Shown one piece after another: positions 34,935-44,409 of a stretch of 64,000 nucleotides of DNA. Positions within the stretch are counted from its first letter, which is position 1. Each line of letters begins with the position of its first letter. The notes beneath the pieces are model-generated. The model saw nothing but the letters and a program-made list of their open reading frames with translations, was not told where the DNA came from and did not search any database. The translations under genes were made by a program, and so were the position numbers. Location of the stretch: positions 186,001-250,000 of the forward strand of contig PJCV01000004.1 of NCBI GenBank assembly GCA_002837415.1, read 5' to 3'. This DNA comes from Actinomycetales bacterium SN12. Its GTDB lineage: Bacteria > Actinomycetota > Actinomycetes > Actinomycetales > Microbacteriaceae.

Positions 34935-34948
34935 TGGGAGCGCTCCCA
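34935..34948 (+). promoter_or_regulatory. CebR-type operator at the beta-glucosidase promoter
   Basis: TGGGAGCGCTCCCA is the perfect 14-bp palindrome known as the site of the cellobiose repressor CebR in Streptomyces. It lies 24 bp before the GH1 start. The LacI gene two positions on is the likely repressor. Confidence 0.9.
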
Positions 34949-34971
34949 GAATCTCATGGCATCATGGTTCC

Positions 34972-36393
34972 ATGTCCCGAACCTTTCCTGACGGCTTCCT
35001 CTTCGGCGCTGCCACCGCGGCCTACCAGATCGAGGGCGCGGCCTTCGAAGACGGCCGCACCGCATCGATCTGGGATGCCTTCGCGCGCGTGCCCGGAGCT
35101 GTCGTCGGTGCCGAGAACGGCGACGTCGCGTGCGATCACTACCACCGCTACGCCGACGACGTCGCACTGATGAAGCGGCTGGGGCTGCAGACGTACCGGT
35201 TCTCGACCTCCTGGTCGCGGGTGCGTCCCGATGGCGGGCCGGTCAACGCCGCGGGGGTCGACTTCTACAGTCGTCTGGTCGACGAGCTGCTGGAGGCTGA
35301 CATCGTGCCGTGGCTCACTCTGCATCACTGGGACATGCCGCAGGCGCTCGAAGAGCGGGGCGGATGGACGAACCGCGACATCGCCGACCGCTTCACCGAC
35401 TACGCGCTCAGCATGCACGACGCCCTCGGCGACCGGGTGCAGCACTGGACCACCATGAACGAGCCGTGGTGCTCGTCGTTCCTCTCGTACACCGCCGGCG
35501 TGCACGCGCCGGGGCGCACGAGCATCCGCGACGGCCTGCTCGCCTCGCATCACCTGCTGCTCTCGCACGGTCGCGCCGTGCAGGCGCTGCGCGAGCGCGA
35601 CGCCTCGCTCGACCTCGGCATCACCCTGAACCTCACGGTCGCCGACCCGGCTGACGCCGACGATCCGGTCGACGTCGACGCCGCGCGCCGCATCGACGGG
35701 CAGTTCAACGGCTGGTTCCTCGGGCCGATCTTCCACGGCGAGTACCCCGCCGACATCGTCCGCGACTTCCGCGAGGTCAACCCGGCCGCGGTCGCGGAGT
35801 GGCAGGCTGCCGTGCAGCCCGGAGACCTCGACGTCATCTCGACACCGCTCGACGCGCTGGGCGTCAACTACTACCACGGTGAGCTGCTGTCCGGGCATCC
35901 GCAGCCCGGCGCAGGCGACCCGCACCAGACCGAGGGTCAGCAGCGCGAGACGCGCTCGCCGTTCCCCTCGAGCGAGGGCATCCACTGGGTCGAGCGGGGC
36001 CTGCCGCGCACCGGGATGGACTGGGAGGTGCAGCCCGAAGGCCTCACCCGCCTGCTCGTGCGCGTCGCCGAGGACTACGCCGGCGACGTGCCGCTGTACG
36101 TGACCGAGAACGGCGCCGCCTACGACGATGAAGTGGGCGCCGACGGCGAGGTGAACGACGTCGAGCGCACCGAGTTCCTCCGTGCGCATGTCGCGGCCAC
36201 GCTGGATGCCATCGAGCAGGGCGTCGACGTGCGCGGCTACTTCTACTGGTCGCTGATGGACAACTACGAGTGGGCCTGGGGGTACGAGAAGCGCTTCGGC
36301 ATCGTGCGCGTCGACTACGAGACGCAGCAGCGCACGATCAAGCAGAGCGGCGCGGAGTACGCTCGGATCATCGCCGCCCATACCGGTCGCTGA
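34972..36393 (+). CDS. bglC: GH1 beta-glucosidase
   Basis: This 473-residue cytoplasmic enzyme splits cellobiose and other beta-glucosides into glucose. The acid/base is E164 in TMNEPW, the nucleophile E379 in YVTENGAAY, and the N-terminal signature FLFGAATAAYQIEGA is intact. The ATG at 34972 begins the family-typical SRTFPDGFLFG; the frame upstream overlaps the operator and is not used. Release from CebR-like repression by cellobiose would switch it on. The bglC name follows the Streptomyces cebEFG-bglC locus; here no cebEFG transporter is next to it. Confidence 0.93.
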   Translation: MSRTFPDGFLFGAATAAYQIEGAAFEDGRTASIWDAFARVPGAVVGAENGDVACDHYHRYADDVALMKRLGLQTYRFSTSWSRVRPDGGPVNAAGVDFYSRLVDELLEADIVPWLTLHHWDMPQALEERGGWTNRDIADRFTDYALSMHDALGDRVQHWTTMNEPWCSSFLSYTAGVHAPGRTSIRDGLLASHHLLLSHGRAVQALRERDASLDLGITLNLTVADPADADDPVDVDAARRIDGQFNGWFLGPIFHGEYPADIVRDFREVNPAAVAEWQAAVQPGDLDVISTPLDALGVNYYHGELLSGHPQPGAGDPHQTEGQQRETRSPFPSSEGIHWVERGLPRTGMDWEVQPEGLTRLLVRVAEDYAGDVPLYVTENGAAYDDEVGADGEVNDVERTEFLRAHVAATLDAIEQGVDVRGYFYWSLMDNYEWAWGYEKRFGIVRVDYETQQRTIKQSGAEYARIIAAHTGR

Positions 36394-36409
36394 GCGGTCC
36401 GCACCCCGG

Positions 36410-36444
36410 TCGTCGAGCGGGAGCGAAGCGACCGAGTCGAAACG
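36410..36444 (+). repeat. Possible dispersed repeat between GH1 and its regulator
   Basis: The sequence GTCGTCGAGCGGGAGCGAAG, continued by CGACCGAGTCGAAACG, resembles the 'GTTGAGCGAGCGAAGCGAGACGAAACG' class of dispersed repeats I recall from Microbacteriaceae. Only one copy is in this window, so the assignment rests on memory of the class. Confidence 0.4.
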
Positions 36445-36466
36445 CACCACCGAAAGCACGGACAGC

Positions 36467-37465
36467 ATGCCCCGAGCCACGATCGAAGAGGTCGCCGCAC
36501 TGGCCGGCGTGTCCCGCTCGACGGTGTCCCGCGTGGTCAACGGGTCGACTTCGGTCAGCCCCGAGGCGCTCGCCGCGGTGCAGGACGCCATCGCCCAGCT
36601 CGGCTACGCGCCGAACCGCGCCGCCCGCTCGCTCGCCAGCCGCCAGACCCACGCGATCGGACTGGTCGTGCCCGAGGACACCACCCGGTTCTTCGGAGAC
36701 CCGTTCCTGGCATCCGTCGTCGCGGGGATCAGCTCGCGTCTGGCCGAGTCGGAGTACATCCTCAACCTGCTCATCGCGAGTGACGACCCCGACGGCAAGA
36801 TGACGCGCTTCGTGCGCAACGGCGGGGTGGACGCGGCGATCATCGTGTCTCACCACGCGAGCGACTCGTTCGTGGAGCGCATCGCCGAGGCCGTGCCCGT
36901 CGTCTTCGGCGGACGGCCGGCGACGGTGCGCGACAGCGACATCATCGTCGACGTCGACAACGTGGCCGCGGCCCGGGCGGCGGCTGAGCATCTCATCGCG
37001 CTCGGATGCCGGCGGATCGCGACGATCACGGGCACGATGTCGATGTCGGTGAGCGTGGATCGCCGTGACGGATTCCTGGCGGCGCTGGCGGATGCCGGGC
37101 TGCAGTCCGCCGGGGAGATCGACGGCGACTTCAGCGAGCACGGCGGTGCCGAGGCAGCACGTGTGCTGCTGCAGCGCGACGAGCGTCCCGACGCGATCTT
37201 CGTCGCGAGTGACCTGATGGCCCGCGGCGCGATCGGCGTGCTGCGCTCCGCCGGCCTGCGCGTGCCGGAGGACGTGGCGATCGTCGCCTTCGACGACTCG
37301 CGGGTCGCCGAGACGTCCGATCTCACCAGCGTGCGCCAGCCGATGTTCGCGCAGGGGGAGATGCTCGCGGGCATGGTGGTGGACCTGCTCGCAGGAAGGC
37401 GGCCCGACGCGCTGACCATCCTGCCGACCGAGCTGGTCGTGCGCGGGTCGGCGCCCGCGGTCTGA
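36467..37465 (+). CDS. LacI-family regulator, CebR-like
   Basis: This 332-residue LacI/GalR repressor has an HTH (IEEVAALAGVSRSTVSRVVNG), hinge ARSLASRQTHAIGLVVPE and an effector domain ending LPTELVVRGSAP. It follows the GH1 beta-glucosidase by 73 bp on the same strand. The TGGGAGCGCTCCCA operator at that gene points to the cellobiose repressor CebR, whose DNA release by cellobiose is established in Streptomyces. Whether this protein is a true CebR rests on context. The ATG at 36467 gives the normal short tail before the HTH. Confidence 0.88.
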   Translation: MPRATIEEVAALAGVSRSTVSRVVNGSTSVSPEALAAVQDAIAQLGYAPNRAARSLASRQTHAIGLVVPEDTTRFFGDPFLASVVAGISSRLAESEYILNLLIASDDPDGKMTRFVRNGGVDAAIIVSHHASDSFVERIAEAVPVVFGGRPATVRDSDIIVDVDNVAAARAAAEHLIALGCRRIATITGTMSMSVSVDRRDGFLAALADAGLQSAGEIDGDFSEHGGAEAARVLLQRDERPDAIFVASDLMARGAIGVLRSAGLRVPEDVAIVAFDDSRVAETSDLTSVRQPMFAQGEMLAGMVVDLLAGRRPDALTILPTELVVRGSAPAV

Positions 37466-37495
37466 CACAGGTCGATCCTCGGTAGCATCCGAGGC

Positions 37496-38269
37496 ATGGC
37501 ATCCATCGATCTCAACTCCGACCTCGGCGAGAACTCCGCCGAGCACACGGTGAGCGATGACGCGGCGATGCTCGAGATCGTGACCAGCGCGAATGTGTCG
37601 TGCGGCTTTCATGCGGGCAGCGCCGAGGGCATCCGCGACACTCTCGCCGCCGCCGTGGCGAACGCAGTCGTGATCGGCGCGCACCCGTCGTATCGCGACC
37701 GCGAGAACTTCGGCCGCAGCCCGCTCGAGCCGGATTCGCGCACGCTGCAGGCCGAGGTCGAGTATCAGCTGGGTGCGCTCATCGCGCTGGCTGGGGCCGC
37801 CGGCGGGCGGGTCGCCTACGTCAAGCCGCATGGCGCGCTGTACAACACGATCGCGCGCGATGAACGGCAGGCTCGAGCCGTGGTCGCGGGCGTGCGCTCC
37901 GTCGACGCGAACCTGGTCATGCTGGGGCTGGCGGGTGGGGTGGTGCTCGACATCGCGGCTCGGGCCGGAGTGCCGGTGGCGGCCGAGGCCTTCGCCGATC
38001 GGGGCTACCTGCCCGACGGCGGCCTCGTGCCGCGCTCGCAGCCGGGAGCGGTGCTGCACGACGCCTCGGCCGTGGCGCGCCGGATGGTGCGCTTCGCCGA
38101 GTCGGGTGTCATACGAGCGGTCGACGGCACGGACGTGCGCATCGACGCGCGGTCGATCTGCGTGCACGGCGACAGCCCGGGAGCGGTGGCGATGGCAGCG
38201 GAGACGAAGCGGATGCTGCAGGATGCCGGCATCGAGATCGCCCCGTTCGTGACTCCGATCGCGATCTGA
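37496..38269 (+). CDS. pxpA: 5-oxoprolinase subunit A (LamB/YcsF family)
   Basis: This 257-residue protein with a TIM-barrel-like fold works with PxpB and PxpC to open 5-oxoproline to glutamate using ATP. The start [11 protein letters not shown] and the central [26 protein letters not shown] and VKPHGALYN are the family's conserved metal and substrate motifs. The ATG at 37496 lies 7 nt after TAGCAT (37483-37488), a leaderless start. The pxpBC fusion gene begins 12 bp later. 5-Oxoproline arises as damaged glutamine or glutamate, so this is a housekeeping repair function. Confidence 0.93.
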   Translation: MASIDLNSDLGENSAEHTVSDDAAMLEIVTSANVSCGFHAGSAEGIRDTLAAAVANAVVIGAHPSYRDRENFGRSPLEPDSRTLQAEVEYQLGALIALAGAAGGRVAYVKPHGALYNTIARDERQARAVVAGVRSVDANLVMLGLAGGVVLDIAARAGVPVAAEAFADRGYLPDGGLVPRSQPGAVLHDASAVARRMVRFAESGVIRAVDGTDVRIDARSICVHGDSPGAVAMAAETKRMLQDAGIEIAPFVTPIAI

Positions 38270-38281
38270 GCGGGTGAGCGC

Positions 38282-39874
38282 ATGCGGGTGCTGACGGCTT
38301 CTGATCGGGCGGTGCTCGTCGAGTGCGCCGACCTCGATGAGGCGATGCGCATGCACCGCGCCTGGGCCGATGTGCCCGGGGTGATGGAGCGGGTGCCAGG
38401 GGCGCGCACGGTGCTCGTGCGCTTCGATCCGCTGGTGACATCCGCGGCTGAGCTGGCCGAGCTGGCCGAGGTGCTGGTCGCAACCTCAGCGGACGAGGGT
38501 GCGCTCGAGTCGGGGCCCGAGGTGATTGTGCCGGTCCGATACGACGGCGAAGACCTCGCCGTGGTCGCTGACCTGCTCGACGTCTCGGTGGATGAGGTGG
38601 TCCGTCGGCACGGCGCCGCATGCTGGACGGTCGCCTTCTCGGGCTTCGCTCCCGGGTTCGGGTACCTCATCGGCGACGATCCGCTGTTCGACGTTCCGCG
38701 CCGTGCGTCGCCGCGCACCCGCGTGCCCGCGGGGGCGGTCGCCCTCGCGGGTCGGTTCAGCGGCGTGTATCCGCGGGCGAGTCCGGGAGGCTGGCAGCTC
38801 ATCGGCACGACGGATGCCGTGATGTGGGACGTGCACCGCGACCCTCCGGCCCTGCTGGTGCCCGGCGCCCGCGTGTGTTTCGTCGTGGCTGAGCGGTCGC
38901 TTGTGCCGAGTGCGGTGTCGGGAATCTCGGATGCTTCGGCCGCGCAGCGGCATGTCGGACGGCGACGCGCTGATGGCGGGCCTGTTGGTCTGCCGGTTTC
39001 GACGCCCGCGCTCGAGGTGGTGAACCCGGGTCTGCAGCTGCTCGTGCAGGATCGCGGCCGCCCAGGCCTCGCCGAGCTCGGCGTGCCGGCATCCGGAGCA
39101 GCCGACCGCATCGCCCTGCGCGACGCGAACCGCGCCGTCGGCAACGCCCTCGATGCCGCGGTGCTCGAGGGGGTGGGCCCCGCGGCCGTCCGCTTCCATG
39201 GCAGCACCGTCGCGGTCGTCACCGGAGCGGAGTGCGAGCTCGAGGTGATCGGCGTGGACGGCCGGATGCGCCGCGTCCCGCACAGCGCTCCGTTCGCCGT
39301 CGCCGACGGAGACGAACTCAAGATCGGCCAGCCGACGCGAGGGCTGCGGTTCACGATCGGGGTGCGCGGAGGCATCCGGATGCCGGAACAGCTGGGCAGC
39401 CGATCCACCGACACGCTCTCAGGTATCGGCCCAGCGGCGCTGCGCGCCGGTGACGTGCTGCCGGTCGGAACTCATGCGCCGCGCGCGGTCGAACCCGACC
39501 CGCTGCCGCGCGACCTGCCCGGAGACGTGGTCGAGCTCGACATCACGCTCGGCCCCCGGGACGACTGGTTCACACCGGCCGCGGTGCGGCTGCTCAGCGA
39601 GCAGGAATGGACGGTCACGCCACGGTCCGACAGGGTCGGCATCCGCCTGCACGGCGAGCGATCGCTCGAGCGCGCGATCCACGACGAGCTGCCCAGCGAG
39701 GGTGCGGTCGACGGTGCCATCCAGGTGCCGGCCGACGGTCAGCCCGTGCTGTTCGGTCCCGATCACCCGACGACAGGCGGATACCCGATCATCGGGTCAC
39801 TGACCGATGCCGCGAGGGATGCCGCGGGTCAGCTGCGACCGGGTGCCCGCATCCGGTTTCGCGTGGTGTCGTGA
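38282..39874 (+). CDS. pxpBC: Fused 5-oxoprolinase subunits B and C
   Basis: This 530-residue protein joins two normally separate proteins. Residues 1-205 are PxpB (KipI-like), with FSGFAPGFGYL (119-129) and PRASPGGWQLIG (164-175). Residues about 243-530 are PxpC (KipA-like), beginning LEVVNPGLQLLVQDRGRPG (244-262), with ASGAADRIALRDANR and ending FGPDHPTTGGYP. A variable linker (206-242) connects them. With PxpA it forms the ATP-dependent 5-oxoprolinase. The fusion fixes a 1:1 subunit ratio. An ATG at 38282 follows GAGCG, a weak site, after a 12-bp gap, so coupling to pxpA is likely. Confidence 0.93.
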   Translation: MRVLTASDRAVLVECADLDEAMRMHRAWADVPGVMERVPGARTVLVRFDPLVTSAAELAELAEVLVATSADEGALESGPEVIVPVRYDGEDLAVVADLLDVSVDEVVRRHGAACWTVAFSGFAPGFGYLIGDDPLFDVPRRASPRTRVPAGAVALAGRFSGVYPRASPGGWQLIGTTDAVMWDVHRDPPALLVPGARVCFVVAERSLVPSAVSGISDASAAQRHVGRRRADGGPVGLPVSTPALEVVNPGLQLLVQDRGRPGLAELGVPASGAADRIALRDANRAVGNALDAAVLEGVGPAAVRFHGSTVAVVTGAECELEVIGVDGRMRRVPHSAPFAVADGDELKIGQPTRGLRFTIGVRGGIRMPEQLGSRSTDTLSGIGPAALRAGDVLPVGTHAPRAVEPDPLPRDLPGDVVELDITLGPRDDWFTPAAVRLLSEQEWTVTPRSDRVGIRLHGERSLERAIHDELPSEGAVDGAIQVPADGQPVLFGPDHPTTGGYPIIGSLTDAARDAAGQLRPGARIRFRVVS

Positions 39875-39875
39875 A

Positions 39876-40352
39876 TCACTGACGATTCGCACCTTCCAGC
39901 CGCCCGGCGTGGAAGGTCAGCAGTTCGACGGCCGCCTCGATCGTCGAACTGAGCACGTCCTCGGGCTCGCCGTCGAGAGTCAGCTCGCGATGCCCGACCT
40001 CGTCGCGCGTCGCCCACCCCAGGAACACTGTGCCGGCGGGATGGCCGTCTTCGGCATCCGGTCCGCCGACTCCCGTCGTCGAGACGCAGAGATCCGCATC
40101 GAACAGCTCGCGGGCACCTCGGGCCAGCTGCTCAGCGCACTCGGCTGAAGTCGGGTCCTGATCGGCCGGGAAGCCGAGGATCGCCTCCTTCACCTCGGAC
40201 AGATAGGCGACGATGCCGCCGCCGAACCAGGTGCTCGCTTCCGCCCCGGCGCCGACCGTGCTGGCCAGCCCACCGGAGGTCAGCGACTCGGCGACCGCTA
40301 CGCGGAGGTTGCGGCTTCGGGCGAGATCAGCGAGAGGTGTGACATCGAGCAT
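39876..40352 (-). CDS. pncC: CinA C-terminal domain protein (nicotinamide-nucleotide amidase type)
   Basis: This 158-residue stand-alone CinA C-terminal domain corresponds to PncC, which deamidates NMN to NaMN in the pyridine nucleotide cycle. Landmarks are VAVAESLTSGGLASTV, FGGGIVAYLSEVK and VSTTGVGGPD, with PAGTVFLGWA. The N-terminal MoaB-like domain of full CinA is missing, as is normal for the short form. An ATG at 40352 lies 6 nt after TAGCGT (40359-40364, minus strand), leaderless. Its stop practically meets the stop of the convergent pxpBC. Confidence 0.88.
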   Translation of the reverse strand: MLDVTPLADLARSRNLRVAVAESLTSGGLASTVGAGAEASTWFGGGIVAYLSEVKEAILGFPADQDPTSAECAEQLARGARELFDADLCVSTTGVGGPDAEDGHPAGTVFLGWATRDEVGHRELTLDGEPEDVLSSTIEAAVELLTFHAGRLEGANRQ

Positions 40353-40428
40353 GCGCCGACGCTACCGCCCCACGGGATGCCTCGACCGGGCCTTGACAGC
40401 GACTGCGATGTGCGCGCAGGCGACGGCC

Positions 40429-41757
40429 TCAGGCCGGGTCGCCCCCGGGCGCGCCCACGCCGGCGAGCGGCTTCGGGTCGTCGGCGCCCGAGCCGCGCAG
40501 CCGCGCGATGAGGTTGCCGAGGTGGTAGATGAGGATCGCGCCCACCGTCGCCAGCACGATGCCGCCGAGCTCGAAGCCCGACTCCGGATCCTTGATCATG
40601 AAGCCGCCGACCGCGACGATCAGGCCGACCGCGGCGGTGTACTGGTTGACGGGCCGCGAGAAGTCGACGCGGTTGTCGACCCAGATCTTGATGCCGATGA
40701 CGCCGATCAGGCCGTACAGGGCGGTGGTGATGCCGCCGAGCACCCCGGCGGGTACCGAGTTGATGACCGCGCCGAACTTCGGCGACATGCTGAGCAGGAT
40801 CGCGGTGATGCCGGCGACCCAGTACGCGGCGGTCGAGTAGACGCGGGTGGATGCCATGACGCCGATGTTCTCGCCGTACGTCGTGGTTCCCGAGCCGCCG
40901 AAGAACCCGGCGAGCGAGGTCGAGATGCCGTCGGCGATGAGCGCCTTGCCGGTCTGCTTGTTGACCGCCGGGTCTTCGACCATCGTGGCGACACCGCGCA
41001 CGTGTCCGACGTTCTCGGCGATCAGCACGAGCACGACGGGGAGGAACATGGCCATCGCCGACCAGGTGCCCGGGGTCGCGAAGTCGGGCAGGTGGAAGGT
41101 CGGGAAGCCGATCCAGTCGGCCGCCTCGACCTTGCTGAAGTCGAGCTCGCCCCGGATGCCGGCGAAGATGTACCCCGCGATCACGCCGAGGAAGATCGAG
41201 ATGCGGCCGAGGAATCCGCGGAAGACCACCGCGAACAGGATGGTGACCGCGAGCGTGAACGTCGCCGTGATCGGCGCCAGCTCGTAGTTGCCGCGCGCAG
41301 CGCCCGCGAGGTTGAACCCGATCAGCGCGACGATCGTGCCGGCGAGCACCGGTGGCAGGAACCGGTCGACCCAGTGCACGCCCACCGTGTGCACGACGGC
41401 GCCGATGATGGCGAGCAGCACGCCGACCGCGACGATGCCGGCCAGCGCCGAGCCCATGCCCGCCGATGCCGTAGCCGCCGTGACCGGGGCGATGAACGCG
41501 AACGAGGAGCCCAGGTAGCTGGGCAGCTTGTTGCGCGTGACCAGCAGGAAGAGGATCGTGCCGATGCCGCTGAACAGCAGCGTGGTCGGCACAGGGAAGC
41601 CGGTGATGATCGGCACGAGGAACGTCGCCCCGAACATGGCGACGACGTGCTGCACGCCGATCGCGATCGTCGCCGGCCAGTTCAGGCGCTCATCGGGGCG
41701 GACGACGGCGCCGGGCGCGACAGTGCGACCGTTGCCATGGATGTTCCACAGCGGCAT
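40429..41757 (-). CDS. uraA: Uracil/xanthine permease, NCS2 family (UraA-like)
   Basis: This 442-residue membrane carrier has the UraA fold of fourteen segments and probably takes up uracil with protons. The family signature GGSGTTTYGENIGV...STRVYS (about 285-310) and the helix 8 motif VLIAENVGHV with its conserved Glu are present. An ATG at 41757 follows GAGGAG. It stands alone between pncC and purC. Uracil rather than xanthine is suggested by the GENIGV form, but the call on substrate is moderate. Confidence 0.9.
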   Translation of the reverse strand: MPLWNIHGNGRTVAPGAVVRPDERLNWPATIAIGVQHVVAMFGATFLVPIITGFPVPTTLLFSGIGTILFLLVTRNKLPSYLGSSFAFIAPVTAATASAGMGSALAGIVAVGVLLAIIGAVVHTVGVHWVDRFLPPVLAGTIVALIGFNLAGAARGNYELAPITATFTLAVTILFAVVFRGFLGRISIFLGVIAGYIFAGIRGELDFSKVEAADWIGFPTFHLPDFATPGTWSAMAMFLPVVLVLIAENVGHVRGVATMVEDPAVNKQTGKALIADGISTSLAGFFGGSGTTTYGENIGVMASTRVYSTAAYWVAGITAILLSMSPKFGAVINSVPAGVLGGITTALYGLIGVIGIKIWVDNRVDFSRPVNQYTAAVGLIVAVGGFMIKDPESGFELGGIVLATVGAILIYHLGNLIARLRGSGADDPKPLAGVGAPGGDPA

Positions 41758-41855
41758 GGGGGCTCCTCGGGAGTCGGGATCAGGGCCGAGGAAACACTAC
41801 CGCCCCGGATGCCCGGCATCCGGCGTGCGACGGATCAGGGGCGAGCCTTGGCGGC

Positions 41856-42719
41856 TCAGCCCTTCAGCCGCCCGATGAGCGCGCGGTAGCGGTCGGCGGT
41901 CTGCTCGACGATCTCCGCCGGAAGCGCGGGCGGCTCCCCCTGCCGGTCCCAGTGGGATGCGAGCCAGTCGCGCACGATCTGCTTGTCGAAGCTCGCCATG
42001 CGCTCCTCGGGCGCGGTGCCGGATGCCCAGGCGGCCGCATCCCAGTACCGCGAGGAGTCGCTCGTGAGCACCTCGTCGGCCAGACGCAGGGTGCCGTCGG
42101 CATCCACGCCGAACTCGAACTTGGTGTCGGCGAGGATCAGGCCCTTCGCCTCCGCGATCTCGGCGGCCCGGCGGTACAGCGACAGCGAAGCGTCGCGCAG
42201 CTGCGCGGCGCGTTCCGCGCCGACCAGCTCGACGACGCGCTCGAAGGTGATGTTCTCGTCGTGCTCGCCCAGCGGCGCCTTGTACGCGGGGGTGAAGAGC
42301 GGCTCGGGCAGCCGGTCGCCGTTCTGCAGGCCCGCTGGCAGCGGGATGCCGCACACGGTGCCGTGCGCGGCATACTCCGCCCAGCCGGTGCCGGTGATGT
42401 ACCCGCGCACCACGCACTCGATCGGCAGGATCTCGAGCGCCATCGCGAGCATGGCGCGGCCGGCCACGGCATCCGGGATCTCGCCCTCAGCGAGGTGGTT
42501 CGGCACGTCGGACAGCTGCTCGAACCACCAGTCGCTCAGCTGGGTGAGCAGCTCGCCCTTCTGCGGGATGCCCGGTGACAGCACGAAGTCGAATGCGCTC
42601 ACCCGGTCGGATGCCACGACGAGGATGCGCGTGTCGGCCGGATCCTCGGAGGCGTACAGGTCTCGGACCTTGCCCGAGTAGAGGTGCCGCCAGCCGGGGA
42701 TGCTCTGTGGTTCGCTCAC
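41856..42719 (-). CDS. purC: Phosphoribosylaminoimidazole-succinocarboxamide synthase
   Basis: This 287-residue SAICAR synthetase joins CAIR and aspartate with ATP in purine synthesis. The start WRHLYSGKVRDLYA, mid-protein VVRGYITGTGWAEYA, and LILADTKFEFGVD plus LADEVLTSDSSRYWD are the classic motifs. The length suits the larger, plant/yeast-like actinobacterial form. A GTG at 42719 is used, with a GGGAAG-like site upstream. It is separated from other pur genes in the window (purD, purM, purF, purQS). Confidence 0.95.
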   Translation of the reverse strand: MSEPQSIPGWRHLYSGKVRDLYASEDPADTRILVVASDRVSAFDFVLSPGIPQKGELLTQLSDWWFEQLSDVPNHLAEGEIPDAVAGRAMLAMALEILPIECVVRGYITGTGWAEYAAHGTVCGIPLPAGLQNGDRLPEPLFTPAYKAPLGEHDENITFERVVELVGAERAAQLRDASLSLYRRAAEIAEAKGLILADTKFEFGVDADGTLRLADEVLTSDSSRYWDAAAWASGTAPEERMASFDKQIVRDWLASHWDRQGEPPALPAEIVEQTADRYRALIGRLKG

Positions 42720-42794
42720 GCACCCATCTTCCCATCACGCCGATCCCGATGTCGGCGGTGCGTCGATGTCTGCGGGGAGGAGTACCGTTGCCAG

Positions 42795-44279
42795 GTGACT
42801 TCGACTGAGACGGCTCCCCCCGAGACCCGCAGCCCCTGGCCGGCCCTCTGGGCGCTGGTGATCGGCTTCTTCATGATCCTCGTCGACACGACGATCGTGT
42901 CGGTGGCGAATCCGGCGATCAAAGCGGCGCTCGACCCCGACACGAACAATCTCGACAACGTGGTGTGGGTGACCAGCGCCTACCTGCTGGCGTACGCCGT
43001 CCCGCTGCTGATCACCGGGCGTCTGGGTGACCGATTCGGACCGAAGAACATCTACCTGATCGGGCTCGTGATCTTCACGGCGTCCTCGCTGTGGTGCGGT
43101 CTGTCCTCCAGTCTCGAGGGCCTCATCGCCGCCCGTGCCGTGCAGGGCCTCGGTGCCGCCTTCATGACGCCGCAGACGATGGCCGTGATCACCCGCACGT
43201 TCCCGCCTCAGCGCCGCGGCGCCGCCATGGGCCTGTGGGGCGCGACCGCCGGCGTCGCCACCCTCGTCGGCCCGCTGCTCGGCGGCCTGCTCGTCGACGG
43301 CCTCGGCTGGGAGTGGATCTTCTTCATCAACGTGCCGGTCGGCGTCATCGGCTTCATCGCCGCCGCGATCCTCGTGCCGAAGCTGCCCACGCATCCGCAC
43401 CGCTTCGACTATGTCGGAGTCGTGCTCAGCGCAGCCTCGCTGTTCCTCATCGTGTTCGGCCTGCAGGAGGGCGAGAAGTACGACTGGGGCACCATCACCG
43501 GGCCCATCTCGGTGTGGGGCCTGATCGGCACCGGCATGGTGCTGCTGGTGCTCTTCGTGCTGCAGCAGTGGAAGACGCGCAGCGAGGCGCTCGTGCCGCT
43601 CCAGCTGTTCCGCGACCGCAACTTCTCGGCCTCCAACCTCGGCATCGCCGCCGTCGGCTTCACCGTGACGAGCATGTCGCTGCCGTTCATGTTCTTCCTG
43701 CAGCTGGCGCGGGGACTGACCCCCACCGAGGCGGCGCTGCTGATGATCCCGATGGCGGTCATCTCCGGCGTGCTTGCTCCCTTCGCCGGTTCGCTGCTGG
43801 ATCGGATCGACCCGCGATTCATCCTCATCCCCGGCCTGGTGTGCGTCGCGGGCGGTGTGCTGTGGAACGCCTCGCTGATGAACGTCGACACCCCGACCTG
43901 GATGTTCCTGCTGCCCTCGGCGCTGCTGGGCATCGGCAACGCCGGCATGTGGGGCCCGCTCGCCACAGAGGCCACCCGCAACCTGCCGCCGCGCCAGGCC
44001 GGCGCCGGCGCGGGGATCTACAACACCACCCGCACGATCGGCTCGGTGGTCGGCTCGTCGGCGATCGCCGCGTTCATGCAGGCTCGCCTCGAAGCGAACC
44101 TGCCGGGTCTCGACGAGGCGCCGGCGGGTCTCGGCGGTGGAGGAGCGATGCCGGATGCCGTTGCCGAGGGCTTCTCGGCCGGCATGGCGCAGTCGATGCT
44201 ACTGCCCGCCGGGATCATGGTGATCGCCCTCATCGCGGCGCTGTTCATCCGCAGGCACCGCCCGCAGCACGCGGACTGA
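42795..44279 (+). CDS. MFS multidrug exporter, DHA2 (EmrB/QacA) family
   Basis: This 494-residue drug:H+ antiporter has fourteen predicted helices. Motif A reads GRLGDRFGPKN after helix 2, FILVDTTIVSVANPAI-like residues in helix 1 contain the D1 motif, and motif C is GATAGVATLVGPLLGG. GAGAGIYNTTRTIGSVVG lies late in the protein. It probably expels drugs or metabolites of unknown identity. The GTG at 42795 lies 6 nt after TACCGT (42783-42788), so a leaderless start is favoured, although GGGGAGGAG also precedes it. It has no adjacent regulator of its own. Confidence 0.9.
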   Translation: MTSTETAPPETRSPWPALWALVIGFFMILVDTTIVSVANPAIKAALDPDTNNLDNVVWVTSAYLLAYAVPLLITGRLGDRFGPKNIYLIGLVIFTASSLWCGLSSSLEGLIAARAVQGLGAAFMTPQTMAVITRTFPPQRRGAAMGLWGATAGVATLVGPLLGGLLVDGLGWEWIFFINVPVGVIGFIAAAILVPKLPTHPHRFDYVGVVLSAASLFLIVFGLQEGEKYDWGTITGPISVWGLIGTGMVLLVLFVLQQWKTRSEALVPLQLFRDRNFSASNLGIAAVGFTVTSMSLPFMFFLQLARGLTPTEAALLMIPMAVISGVLAPFAGSLLDRIDPRFILIPGLVCVAGGVLWNASLMNVDTPTWMFLLPSALLGIGNAGMWGPLATEATRNLPPRQAGAGAGIYNTTRTIGSVVGSSAIAAFMQARLEANLPGLDEAPAGLGGGGAMPDAVAEGFSAGMAQSMLLPAGIMVIALIAALFIRRHRPQHAD

Positions 44280-44339
44280 GCTCGGTGCCGCGCGTCCGCG
44301 ATCCGGAGATTGGTCCGAGTTCCGGAAGTACGAGGATCG

Positions 44340-44368
44340 GGCATCCGGATCCGGGGCGGGATGCCGGA
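44340..44368. repeat. 29-bp palindrome-bearing repeat, copy 1
   Basis: GGCATCCGGATCCGGGGCGG followed by GATGCCGGA (44340-44368) recurs at 46306-46334 with one difference. GGCATCC and GGATGCC at the ends can pair. It lies between two converging genes and may aid termination. Confidence 0.75.
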
Positions 44369-44409
44369 CTCCGGTCGCTCCGAGCTGGGCATGCCGCCCG
44401 GCCGCCGGC